In this document: positions 17,396 through 25,830 of the stretch, piece after piece
Numbering within the stretch: position 1 is the first letter of the stretch
How the letters are laid out: each line of letters begins with the position of its first letter
Assembly: GCA_030066775.1 (NCBI GenBank)
Contig: JASJAY010000060.1
Coordinates: forward strand, 1 to 38,990
Direction of reading: 5' to 3'
DNA: 38,990 nt
Origin: Planctomycetota bacterium
GTDB taxonomy: Bacteria; Planctomycetota; PLA2; JAEUHO01
The notes under the pieces: generated by a model
The model's input: the letters and a program-made list of their open reading frames with translations, nothing else
Database searches by the model: none
What the model was told of the DNA's origin: nothing
Made by a program: the position numbers and the translations under genes

Positions 17396-17428
17396 CTGCG
17401 GCTCAACGCCCTGATTACGAGGTTCTCC

Positions 17429-20400
17429 ATGCGTCGACCCCGGTTGTTCTCCCGCGCCCTCGTTCTGCTCGCTGTGGTCGGGCTCGTGGCCTTCGCGGCC
17501 GCCGACTCCAATGCCAAGGACGAGCTCACACGCGGCCTGCGCTATCCCTCGATCTCGCCCGACGGCAAGCACGTCACGTTCGCCTACCGCGGCGACATCT
17601 GGGTGGCCGGCACGGGCAAGGACCCGCGCATCGCCCGCCTGACGATCCACGAGGCGCAGGACACGCTGCCGCGCTTCAGCCCCGACGGGAAGCACATCGC
17701 CTTCAGCTCGCAGCGCGGCGGTGGCTACGACCTCTTCGTCATCTCCGTCGACGGCGGTGTGCCGGAGCGCGTCACGCACCACAGCGGGACGGAGATCCTG
17801 TGGAGCTGGTCGCCCGACGGCAAGAAGCTGCTCTTCGGTGGCGATCGCGACCCGACCGTGCGCGGCCTCGACGTCTACGAGGTCGCCGTCGCCGGCGGCC
17901 CCGTCGCGCGCCTCACGGACGACGGCAACGCGCGCGAGGCCAGCTACTCGGCCGACGGCAAGCACATCGTGTTCGTCAAGGGCACGAACACGATCTACCA
18001 GGACAACTACGAAGGCTCGGGCAACCACGACATCTGGGTCGCGCCGGTCAAGAAGCCTGGCGAGCCCGTGCCGCTTGCGAAGCGCCTCACCAAGACGGAC
18101 GGCAACGAGCGCTACCCGTTCTTCAACAAGGACGGCTCGCAGATCTGGTTCGTGGCCGAGGAGAAGGGCGTCGCGAACTTCTACGCCATGCCCGCGAAGG
18201 GCGGCAAGCGCACGCAGGTGACGAAGTACACCGGCAACGACGTGCACCGGCCCTTCCTGGGCTGGGACATGAAGACGATGGCCTTCGAGGTGCACGGCCA
18301 GGTCTTCACGGCCGACCTCACCGCGAAGGATGCGCCGCGCAAGCGCATCGACCTCGTCGTCAAGAGTGACGTGCGTCACAGCGGCGTCGTGCAGCACCAG
18401 ATCACCAGCGGTGTGCAGCACGCGCACCTCGATCGCGACGGCAAGCGCCTCGTCTGCAGCGTGCGCGGCGACATCTGGACCATGTCCGCCAGCGGCGGCG
18501 CCGCCCGGCGCATCACGACCGGTGCTGCCACCGACGAGTGGCCGCGCTGGAGCCCCGACGGCCAGCGCATCGCGTTCCAGTCGAACCGCACGGGCAACAG
18601 CGACATCTGGGTGATGAACGCCGACGGCTCGAACGCCAAGCAGCTCACCAAGAACAAGAAGGACGACTTCTTCCACAACTGGGCGCCGGATGGTCGCAAG
18701 CTCGTCTTCTGCTCGGAGCGCAGCGGCAACCGCGACATCTGGACGATCGACGTCGAGTCGGGTGAGGCGACCCAGCTCACCAAGCACAGCGCGGGCGACG
18801 ACGACCCGAGCTACTCGCCCGACGGGCGCCTGATCGCGTTCGACTCCGCGCGCGAGGGCAACCAGGCGATCTTCGTGATGAACGCCGACGGGTCCGGCGT
18901 GCGCCGCGTCACCCGCGGTGCGGGCTTCCTGCAGGTGCCGAGCTTCTCGCCGGACGGCCGCTTCATCGTCTACGAGGCGTTCAACCCGGGCACGGGCCGA
19001 TCGGGCGGCATCTTCGTGACGGCCTCCTCCGGTGGCCCGTCGATGCAGGTCTCGCGCAACGGCGCGACGGCCACCTGGACCGCCAACGGCTACATCTACT
19101 TCTGCGCGGGTCCCGATGAGGGCCAGGAGGTCTTCCGCGTCCCGGCGCCCACCTCGATCGAGAACCGCGAGAAGGTCCCGTTCCAGGGCGCCATCGAGGT
19201 CGACACGAAGAAGGAGCTCGAGCAGCTCTTCGACGAGGCGTGGACGCGCCTCAAGGACGGCTTCTACGACGCCAAGATGCACGGCGTCGACTGGGACGCG
19301 ATGAAGAAGAAGTATCGCCAGATGGCGATCGACGCCGAGGTGAAGTCGGAGTTCCAGAACGTCGTGCGCCAGATGATCGCGGAGCTCAACGCGAGCCACC
19401 TGGGCATCGGCGGCGGCAGCCGGCCCTCGAATGCCGTGCCCTCGCGCCGTCCGGCCACGGGCTACCTGGGCGCCACGCTCTCGGAGGTCTCGGGCAAGAG
19501 CGGCGGCCGCAAGGTGCTCTCGATCATGAAGGGCGGCCCGGCCGACAAGGCGGGCCTGCGCGTCGGTGACGAGGTCACGCGCATCGCCGGCAAGAAGATC
19601 AACAAGACGACCGACATCGACGTCGTGCTCTCGGGCACCGTCGGCAAGGACATCGAGCTGCGCTACCGGCCGATCACCGAGGAAGGCCTCGGCGACGAGC
19701 GTCGCGCCTCGGGCGTGAAGCCGATGCCCGCCGGCGCCATCCGGCAGATGAAGTACCAGGAGTGGATCAAGCGCTGTGCGCGCACCGTCCGCACGACGTC
19801 GAAGGGCCGCCTGGGCTACATCCACCTGAACCAGATGAACCCGCAGAACCTGCAGGCGTTCCAGCGCGCCGTGGGGCAGTGGAGCCAGAGCAAGCGCATC
19901 AAGGGCATGGTGCTCGACGTGCGCAACAACGGCGGCGGCAACATCCACCAGCAGCTCATGCAGGTGCTCACCGCCCGCCCGTTCGCGCGCGTCTCGCTGC
20001 GCGGCCAGCGGCGTCGTGCGACGCAGCCCGCGCTCTACTGGGATCGGCCCGTGGTCGTGCTGATCAACGAGAACTCGTTCAGCGACGCCGAGGTGTTCCC
20101 CTACATCTTCAAGGCGCTCGATCGCGGCAAGGTCGTCGGTGTCCCCACGCCCGGCGGCGTGATCGGCACGAACGACATCAGCCTCTCGGACGGCACGCGC
20201 TTCCGGATCCCGCGCGTCGGCTACTACGGCATGGACGGCACCAACCTCGAGGGCCACGGCGTGAAGCCGGACTTCCTCGTGGAGGAGACGCCCGAGGATC
20301 GCCGCGCCGGTCGCGACCCGCAGCTCAAGAAGGCGATCCAGGTCGTGATGGCCGAGGTCGAGGGCAAGGCGTCGGCCACCAAGCCGAAGCCGCAGCCCAA

Positions 20401-21418
20401 GCCCGATGCGACGACGCCGGGCCCCAAGCCCGACAAGCCCGGGCCCAAGGGGGATCCGGCTCGCAAGGCCGGCGCGATGGACCCGATCGTCGACGCCAAG
20501 CTCGGCGAGTGGGTGCGCTACCACATGTCCCTGCCCGGGCAGGAGCAGAAGATCGTCATGCGCGTCGTGGTCGTCGAGATCAAGGACGACATGATCTACA
20601 TCGAGAACGAGGTCGAGGACGGCCCGCCGGTCACGATGCCGCTGCCCACCGAGTGGCTCAACAAGCCGCTGCTCGAGTCGCTCGAGAACTTCGGTGAGAT
20701 CAGCTCGCACGAGAAGACGACCGTCGAGGTCAAGGGCAAGCAGGTCGAGGCGGTCAACGTCAACGTCGCGTACGGCGGCGGCCAGCTGCAGATGACGTTC
20801 ACGAACGCCATCCCCGGCTCCGGCCTGATGAAGGTCATGCTCGGCAAGTTCACCGTCATGGAGGCGGTGGAGTGGGGCATCGAGGAGACGAGCGAGGAGG
20901 CCGCCCCCGAGGCGAAGCCGGCCGAGAAGCCGGCGGAGAAGCCCGCCAAGCCGGCGGCGGTCTCGAAGCCGCCCAAGAAGCAGCCCGCTGCGACCGCAGG
21001 TCCGAAGATCCCGAACCCGCTCTTCGACGCGAAGCCGGGCGAGTGGATCAAGTACCGCAACGTGGTCCAGGGCCAGGAGACGGTCGCGACCATGAAGGTG
21101 GTCGAGGTCAACGACGACGAGGTCGTGCTCCAGACGCGCGTCGAGCACGGCAAGACCGTGATGCAGGGCGATCCCACGCGCCGTCCGCGGCGCAAGGAGA
21201 TGATGCTCCGCGGCGCCAACGTCACCGTCGAGAAGACCACCCTGGAGGTGAAGGGCAAGACGCTCGAGTGCCTCCTGATCACGCGCAAGACGCGCCGCGG
21301 CGTCGTCGACAAGCGTTGGATCAGCGACGAGGTGGCGGTCACGGGCCTCGTGCGCCGTGAGCGCGCCGGCAAGGTCATCTCCGAGGTCCTCGACTGGGGC
21401 ACCGACGCTTCCAAGTAG
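17429..21418 (+). CDS. Exported tricorn-protease homologue (S41) with duplicated C-terminal domain
   Basis: 1329 residues from ATG 17429, which begins a signal peptide (RRPRLFSRALVLLAVVGLVAFAAA). Residues ~35-590 form TolB/PD40-type beta-propeller repeats (many SPDGKxIxF units such as WSPDGQRIAFQS). A helical C1-like region (~595-670) carries H657 in LNASHLGIGG. A PDZ domain (~680-760) has GYLGATLSE and GPADKAGLRVGDEV. The S41 core has S885 in NENSFSDAEVFPY and E941 in NLEGHGVKPD. By family knowledge H657, S885 and E941 match the tricorn His/Ser/Glu, so it looks active. Beyond ~995 a Lys/Pro linker leads to two related beta-rich domains (~1017-1150 and ~1196-1329), each starting DAKxGEWxxY and ending in V-x-[ED]-W-G. 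Classical tricorn is cytosolic, so the signal peptide and tail are notable. Confidence 0.88.
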   Translation: MRRPRLFSRALVLLAVVGLVAFAAADSNAKDELTRGLRYPSISPDGKHVTFAYRGDIWVAGTGKDPRIARLTIHEAQDTLPRFSPDGKHIAFSSQRGGGYDLFVISVDGGVPERVTHHSGTEILWSWSPDGKKLLFGGDRDPTVRGLDVYEVAVAGGPVARLTDDGNAREASYSADGKHIVFVKGTNTIYQDNYEGSGNHDIWVAPVKKPGEPVPLAKRLTKTDGNERYPFFNKDGSQIWFVAEEKGVANFYAMPAKGGKRTQVTKYTGNDVHRPFLGWDMKTMAFEVHGQVFTADLTAKDAPRKRIDLVVKSDVRHSGVVQHQITSGVQHAHLDRDGKRLVCSVRGDIWTMSASGGAARRITTGAATDEWPRWSPDGQRIAFQSNRTGNSDIWVMNADGSNAKQLTKNKKDDFFHNWAPDGRKLVFCSERSGNRDIWTIDVESGEATQLTKHSAGDDDPSYSPDGRLIAFDSAREGNQAIFVMNADGSGVRRVTRGAGFLQVPSFSPDGRFIVYEAFNPGTGRSGGIFVTASSGGPSMQVSRNGATATWTANGYIYFCAGPDEGQEVFRVPAPTSIENREKVPFQGAIEVDTKKELEQLFDEAWTRLKDGFYDAKMHGVDWDAMKKKYRQMAIDAEVKSEFQNVVRQMIAELNASHLGIGGGSRPSNAVPSRRPATGYLGATLSEVSGKSGGRKVLSIMKGGPADKAGLRVGDEVTRIAGKKINKTTDIDVVLSGTVGKDIELRYRPITEEGLGDERRASGVKPMPAGAIRQMKYQEWIKRCARTVRTTSKGRLGYIHLNQMNPQNLQAFQRAVGQWSQSKRIKGMVLDVRNNGGGNIHQQLMQVLTARPFARVSLRGQRRRATQPALYWDRPVVVLINENSFSDAEVFPYIFKALDRGKVVGVPTPGGVIGTNDISLSDGTRFRIPRVGYYGMDGTNLEGHGVKPDFLVEETPEDRRAGRDPQLKKAIQVVMAEVEGKASATKPKPQPKPDATTPGPKPDKPGPKGDPARKAGAMDPIVDAKLGEWVRYHMSLPGQEQKIVMRVVVVEIKDDMIYIENEVEDGPPVTMPLPTEWLNKPLLESLENFGEISSHEKTTVEVKGKQVEAVNVNVAYGGGQLQMTFTNAIPGSGLMKVMLGKFTVMEAVEWGIEETSEEAAPEAKPAEKPAEKPAKPAAVSKPPKKQPAATAGPKIPNPLFDAKPGEWIKYRNVVQGQETVATMKVVEVNDDEVVLQTRVEHGKTVMQGDPTRRPRRKEMMLRGANVTVEKTTLEVKGKTLECLLITRKTRRGVVDKRWISDEVAVTGLVRRERAGKVISEVLDWGTDASK

Positions 21419-21513
21419 GTCCGCCGCAGGTCGCCCGCAGGCCCGATCCGCTCGGCCACGAGCGGGTCGCCACGGCAATCCGCTCCGGCGCCCGCTGAAA
21501 ACGCCGCTCCCGG

Positions 21514-21519
21514 TACGTT
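21514..21519 (+). promoter_or_regulatory. Candidate -10 (TACGTT) for the HEAT gene pair
   Basis: GTACGTT ends 26 bases before ATG 21546; a strong GGGAGGAGG ribosome-binding site lies between them. It suggests the two HEAT genes can be transcribed apart from the tricorn homologue 127 bases upstream. Confidence 0.35.
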
Positions 21520-21545
21520 GATAGGTCGGGAGGAGGCGGTCGCGC

Positions 21546-23537
21546 ATGCGATTCGGCTGGATGTTCATCACCGTGCTCGTGGCGGCCGCGGCGACGGCCG
21601 GCGCGGCCCACGCCCACGGCGGCGGCTTCGTGCCCCCGCCGCCCGAGTCGGGGCCCGGCGGGGCTCCCGGACGCCCGACCGGCGATCCCCCGACCCACGT
21701 GGATCCCGGCATCGGCGGCCCGATCACCACGCCCGGCGGCCCGCCGGGCTTGGCACCCGACCGTCCCTTCAAGCGCACGCGCCACGACGAGACGCCCACG
21801 TTCGAGCACAGCTGGGAGCTGTGGTGGGACATCAACCGCCACGCCCTCCTGCCGCGCCCGCACCACCTGCGCCCGCGCGTGGTGACCCCCGGCGGCTCCG
21901 ACGCGGCGCTGCCCTGGGAAGCCGAGCGCGCGCGCCTCGCCGACGAGGTCGTGCTGCCGTACCTGCGCTCGCTCGTCGACCCGAAGCGGAAGGTCGACGC
22001 CGACGTGCGCGGCTCCGCACTGCTCGCGCTCGGCAAGCTCACGAACGCACCGGACGACGTGGACCGGCTGCTCTACTGGCTCGAGGACGAGAAGGCCAAG
22101 CCGATCGTGCGCGAGTCCGCCGCCCTCGGCCTCGGCCTCCTGCGCCGCAGTGATGCGGAGCAGCAGATGTCCGTCGCGCGTCTCGACCCGCTGCGCGGCC
22201 GGCTGCTGATGGTCTGGGACCGGCGCCTCGGCGTGAAGCGGCTGCGCGTGCCGGAGCGCACCCGGGTGTTCACGATGTACGCCCTCGGCCTGCTGGGCGA
22301 CCAGCCCTTCGACGAGCGCACGGTGGCCAAGGACGGCGCGCTGTTCTCCGGCCTGCTCTGGGAGCGCGTCGGCCTGCCCTACGACGAGCGCGAGCTGCGC
22401 ATCGCGCCCATCGTGGCGCTGGGCATGCATCCCACCGCCGGCCTGCCCGAAGGCACGCGCGCCGGCTTCGCGGCGATCGTCGCCAAGCAGAAGACGCGCG
22501 GACGCACGTGGGACGCCTACGAGCGCTCGCACGTGCTGACCGCGATGGCGCGCCTCGGCGGACCGAGCGCCCGCAAGCGCCTGCTCCAGGTGCTCTCCGA
22601 CGCGCGGCAGCACGACGCGGTCACCTTGTCGGCGACGCTCTCCGTGGGTGCGCTCGCCGCGGAGTGGACGCCCATCGAACGCATGCTCGTTGCGCGCCAG
22701 CTGCTCAAGGTGCTCGACCGCGAGAAGGCGGGCGTGCTCGTCCGCGGGCTCACCGTGATTGCGCTGGGGCGGCTGCTCGACGCCGACTGCGCCGCCGGCC
22801 AGAAGCGCCTCCTGACCTCGACGGACATCCGCAAGGTGCTGGAGGCCCAGGCCACGCGCGGGCCCTGGTGGTCACGCGGCTACGGGTTGATCGCGCTGGG
22901 CTTCGCCGCGCGCAATGCGGCGAAGGCGGGCGATGCGGGCATCGCGCTCGAGAAGCGCGCCGGCGACCTGCTCCTGGATGCCCTGCGCTACAAGGGCCTG
23001 CATGCGTCGGCCCGCGGCGCCGCGGCGGTGGCGCTCGGCCTGATGGGGGACGCGACCCACACCGGCGCCCTCGCGGCCATCGTCCGGGGCGGCAAGCTCG
23101 ACCCCGAGCTGCGCGGCCACGCGGCGTTGGCACTGGGCCAGCTGCGGGCGCGCACCCACGACGTCACCTCGGCGCTCGTCGGGGCCCTCGCCCAGCGCCG
23201 GTTCGAGCGCCTGCGCGGACGCGCCGCGCTCGCGCTCTCGCTGATCGGCAACGAGGGCGCGGCCGAGCGGCTGATCGAGGAGCTCAAGACGGGCCGCTCC
23301 ACCGCGCACCTCGCGCAGGTCACGATGGCCCTCGGGCACCTGGGTGACCTGGAGGCGGTCGCACCCCTGATGGACGCCGCGCAAACGACCAAGAGCGACC
23401 TGGTGCGCGCGATGGCGGTCGTGGCGCTCGGGCGCTTGCTCGATCCCGAGCCGCAGCCGAGCATGCTCAAGATCCTCGTTCCTGCGAACTACCCGGCGCG
23501 CAGCGCTGCGCTGCACGAGGCCCTCACGATCCTGTGA
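21546..23537 (+). CDS. Exported HEAT-repeat protein, family member 2
   Basis: 663 residues; ATG 21546 has GGGAGGAGG upstream. The signal peptide is MRFGWMFITVLVAAAATAGA and is cleaved near AHA, giving a mature start HGGGF. A Pro/Gly linker of ~55 residues leads to W90-x-x-W-W-x-x-N97 (SWELWWDINRHALLPR). Residues ~125-645 are HEAT-type helical pairs, e.g. VRESAALGLGLLRRSDAEQQ and ELRGHAALALGQLRAR. The last unit has LGRLLDPEPQPS and ends ANYPARSAALHEALTIL (N648-R652). There is no catalytic motif. It shares all these landmarks with the genes at 985 and 23534. It follows the exported tricorn homologue and is coupled to the next gene. Function is unknown; a scaffold or partner of a periplasmic/surface peptidase is an inference. 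Confidence 0.75.
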   Translation: MRFGWMFITVLVAAAATAGAAHAHGGGFVPPPPESGPGGAPGRPTGDPPTHVDPGIGGPITTPGGPPGLAPDRPFKRTRHDETPTFEHSWELWWDINRHALLPRPHHLRPRVVTPGGSDAALPWEAERARLADEVVLPYLRSLVDPKRKVDADVRGSALLALGKLTNAPDDVDRLLYWLEDEKAKPIVRESAALGLGLLRRSDAEQQMSVARLDPLRGRLLMVWDRRLGVKRLRVPERTRVFTMYALGLLGDQPFDERTVAKDGALFSGLLWERVGLPYDERELRIAPIVALGMHPTAGLPEGTRAGFAAIVAKQKTRGRTWDAYERSHVLTAMARLGGPSARKRLLQVLSDARQHDAVTLSATLSVGALAAEWTPIERMLVARQLLKVLDREKAGVLVRGLTVIALGRLLDADCAAGQKRLLTSTDIRKVLEAQATRGPWWSRGYGLIALGFAARNAAKAGDAGIALEKRAGDLLLDALRYKGLHASARGAAAVALGLMGDATHTGALAAIVRGGKLDPELRGHAALALGQLRARTHDVTSALVGALAQRRFERLRGRAALALSLIGNEGAAERLIEELKTGRSTAHLAQVTMALGHLGDLEAVAPLMDAAQTTKSDLVRAMAVVALGRLLDPEPQPSMLKILVPANYPARSAALHEALTIL

Positions 23538-25504
23538 TCCGCCGCCCCGACCTCCGGCCGCTCCTCTGGATCGCCCTCCTGGGCGCAGGCGTCGCCTTCG
23601 CCCCGGACGCTGCGGCGCACGGGGGCGGGTTCAAGAACCCGCAGATGCCCAACCAGCCGCAGGAGGCGCCCTCCGACGTGCCGCTGCCCGTCGTTCCGAC
23701 GACCGGCGGCACCCCGGGTGGCGCCAACCCGTCGGCCGGCAACCGCGCCTTCTTCCTCCAAGAGGACTGGCGCGTCTGGTGGATCCTCAACAGCCCGGAG
23801 CTCCTGCCTGCCCGGGGCGTGATCGAGGGCGCGAACGTCACCGAAGCCGCGGGTCCGTTCGAGCTCGGTGGCCGTGAAGCCGGCAGCACCTCCGCGTGGG
23901 AGATGGCCCGCCGCAAGGTGGTCACCGAGACCGTCTATCCGCATCTCCTCGATCTCGTCGATCCGAGCACGGATACGCCCCAGGCGATCCGCGCCGCCGC
24001 GCTGATCGCGCTCGGGCGCATCGCCCGCGAGCCGGTGCCGCTCTCGATCTTCGAGCGCTATGCGCTGGATCCCGATGCGTCGGTCGAGGTGCGCGAGTCG
24101 GCCGTCATGGGACTCGGTCTCCTCCGCCGCAGCGACCCGACCATGCGTCTGCCCGTCGATCGACTGACGCGCGTGCGCGAGTTCCTGCTCCAGCTCTTCG
24201 ACGACAAGGATGCGCCGAACCGGGTGCGTGCGTTCGCCGCGTACGCAATCGGCCTCCTGGCGGACCAGCCCTATCCCGGCGACGCGATCCACCGCGACGG
24301 GCGCGACATGACGCGTGAGCTGTGGCGCCGCGTCCCGCGCAAGTACGCGTCGGCCGACCTGCGCATCGCGCTCCTCACCGCGCTCGGCCTGCAGCCGCGT
24401 GCGGGTGTACCCAGCGGCGTGCGCGACGATCTGCGCTACATCGTCGTCGGCCGCAACGTGGGGAACCGCCGGTGGGACGGCTTCGAGCGCTCGCACGCGC
24501 TCACGGCCCTCGCCCGCCTCGATCGCGCCAGCTGCCTGCCGATCCTGGTTCGCGTGCTGGGCAACTCGCGCCAGCACGTCTCCGTGCGCACGGCCTCCGT
24601 TCTCGCGCTCGCGGAGTGGGCCCCGCGCCTCGGCGCGGCCGACCGGCTGTGGATCGCCGACGCGCTGCGCAAGGCCTGGCACAACGAGCCGAACTGGCAG
24701 GCCCAGGGCCTGTATCTCATCACCCTCGGCAAGCTGGTGAATGCCGACCTCGACGAAGGCCGCGACCGGATGATCAAGGGCCCGAACTGCATCGGGGCCT
24801 TCCTCGCGCGCGAGTGTCTCGACGGCAGCACGATGGAGCGGCCGTTCGCCGCGCTCGGCCTCGGGCTCTGCGTGCACGAGCTCGAGCCGCAGACGCGCAC
24901 GACTGCGGCGTTCGTCCGTTCGGTGCACGGCACGCTCGAGCAAGGGCTGCATCGCCGGCGCGGCAGCGCCGAGGCGGTCTCGGCGTACGCCGTCGGCCTT
25001 GGTCTCTCGCGCGCCGTCGGCGCGCGCGACGCGCTGTTCGAGATCGTCGCCGAGAAGAAGAACGGCGGGTTCATGCGCGGCGAGGCGTGCGTGGCGCTCG
25101 CCCTCACGGGAGCGCGCGACCTCAAGACACGCGAACTGCTCCGGCGCCTGCTCACGGAGCGCCGCTCGTCCCTCGTGTTCCTCGGCGCGGTCAAGGCGCT
25201 CTCGATGATCGGCACCGAGGGCACCGTCGAGCTGCTCGTGCAGCAGCTGCACAAGACACGCTCCATCGGTGGCCAGACGGCGATCGCCGCCGGCCTCGGC
25301 CGGCTCGGCGACCTCGCCGCGGCCGAGCCGCTAATCCAGATCATCAAGAGCCGGCAGAAGTCGGTCTACACGCGCACGATGTGCGTCGTGGCGCTCGGCC
25401 TCATCTGCGATCCCGAGCCCAAGCCCTCGCGCCGCCGCCTGACCGCCGGCGCCAACTACCCGGCGCGCACCGCCGCGATGCAGCAGGTGTTCAACATCCT
25501 CTAG
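23534..25504 (+). CDS. Exported HEAT-repeat protein, family member 3
   Basis: 656 residues from a GTG that overlaps the previous stop as GTGA (23534-23537), implying translational coupling; no later start would keep the signal peptide. The signal is LRPLLWIALLGAGVAFAPDAAA, then HGGGF. The linker is shorter (~45 residues). The Trp motif is W79-x-x-W-W-x-x-N86 (DWRVWWILNSPELLP). HEAT units fill ~110-640 (VRESAVMGLGLLRRSDPT closely matches member 2). The end is ANYPARTAAMQQVFNIL (N641-R645). Members 2 and 3 look like a tandem duplication and member 1 a dispersed copy. It converges with a small lipoprotein gene 12 bases away. Confidence 0.75.
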   Translation: MIRRPDLRPLLWIALLGAGVAFAPDAAAHGGGFKNPQMPNQPQEAPSDVPLPVVPTTGGTPGGANPSAGNRAFFLQEDWRVWWILNSPELLPARGVIEGANVTEAAGPFELGGREAGSTSAWEMARRKVVTETVYPHLLDLVDPSTDTPQAIRAAALIALGRIAREPVPLSIFERYALDPDASVEVRESAVMGLGLLRRSDPTMRLPVDRLTRVREFLLQLFDDKDAPNRVRAFAAYAIGLLADQPYPGDAIHRDGRDMTRELWRRVPRKYASADLRIALLTALGLQPRAGVPSGVRDDLRYIVVGRNVGNRRWDGFERSHALTALARLDRASCLPILVRVLGNSRQHVSVRTASVLALAEWAPRLGAADRLWIADALRKAWHNEPNWQAQGLYLITLGKLVNADLDEGRDRMIKGPNCIGAFLARECLDGSTMERPFAALGLGLCVHELEPQTRTTAAFVRSVHGTLEQGLHRRRGSAEAVSAYAVGLGLSRAVGARDALFEIVAEKKNGGFMRGEACVALALTGARDLKTRELLRRLLTERRSSLVFLGAVKALSMIGTEGTVELLVQQLHKTRSIGGQTAIAAGLGRLGDLAAAEPLIQIIKSRQKSVYTRTMCVVALGLICDPEPKPSRRRLTAGANYPARTAAMQQVFNIL

Positions 25505-25516
25505 CCGGGGCTCGTT

Positions 25517-25699
25517 TCACTTCTTCAGCGCCGCGAGCTCCCGCTCGAGTCTTGCGATCCGCTCCTGGAGCCGCTGGATGGTGATGCTGTTGTTGCGCGC
25601 CTGACGCCGCGCGTCCATGGCGACCGCACGATTCGAGCCGCCGCACGCGGGCAGGACGAGCAGCGGGAGCAGGAGCAAGGGCAGGACGAGGCGACGCAT
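25517..25699 (-). CDS. Small coiled-coil lipoprotein
   Basis: 60 residues from ATG 25699, with GGAGA just upstream. The signal MRRLVLPLLLLPLLVLPAC is followed by a short linker and one amphipathic helix (NNSITIQRLQERIARLEREL) with Ile/Leu heptads ending in AALKK. The size, lipid anchor and Lys end recall Lpp (Braun lipoprotein), which crosslinks the outer membrane to peptidoglycan through a C-terminal Lys. This is only a resemblance; the helix is shorter than that of Lpp. The lipobox (LPAC) has Pro at -2, which is unusual. GTAGGGT (25727-25732, minus strand) is a plausible -10. Confidence 0.5.
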   Translation of the reverse strand: MRRLVLPLLLLPLLVLPACGGSNRAVAMDARRQARNNSITIQRLQERIARLERELAALKK

Positions 25700-25726
25700 G
25701 AGCGGTCTCCGAGGCGGGTCGCGCAC

Positions 25727-25732
25727 ACCCTA
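25727..25732 (-). promoter_or_regulatory. Candidate -10 (TAGGGT) for the small lipoprotein
   Basis: Minus-strand GTAGGGT ends 27 bases before ATG 25699, with a GGAGA ribosome-binding site between them. Confidence 0.35.
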
Positions 25733-25815
25733 CGTGAGGTCTTCCTTCGGAGGGCGGGGCTGAACGCACGGACGCGGCCGCCCGGCCCGATGCAGCGGCG
25801 AATCGGCCGACGGCG

Positions 25816-25821
25816 TACCAT
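25816..25821 (+). promoter_or_regulatory. -10-like TACCAT for a leaderless kinase mRNA
   Basis: GTACCAT ends 9 bases before ATG 25831 and no Shine-Dalgarno sequence is present. Confidence 0.4.
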
Positions 25822-25830
25822 CGGCGCACG

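Noticed and set aside
17304..17414. 36-codon frame with TAGGCT just upstream, before the tricorn homologue
   Set aside because: It fits the leaderless spacing roughly (5 nt), but composition is unremarkable and there is no independent support; it could be a leader peptide but I cannot show it.
17162..22042. Very long open frame (over 1600 codons) on the minus strand opposite the tricorn homologue
   Set aside because: It is antisense to a gene with clear domains and is low in recognisable structure. Long antisense frames are expected at this GC content.
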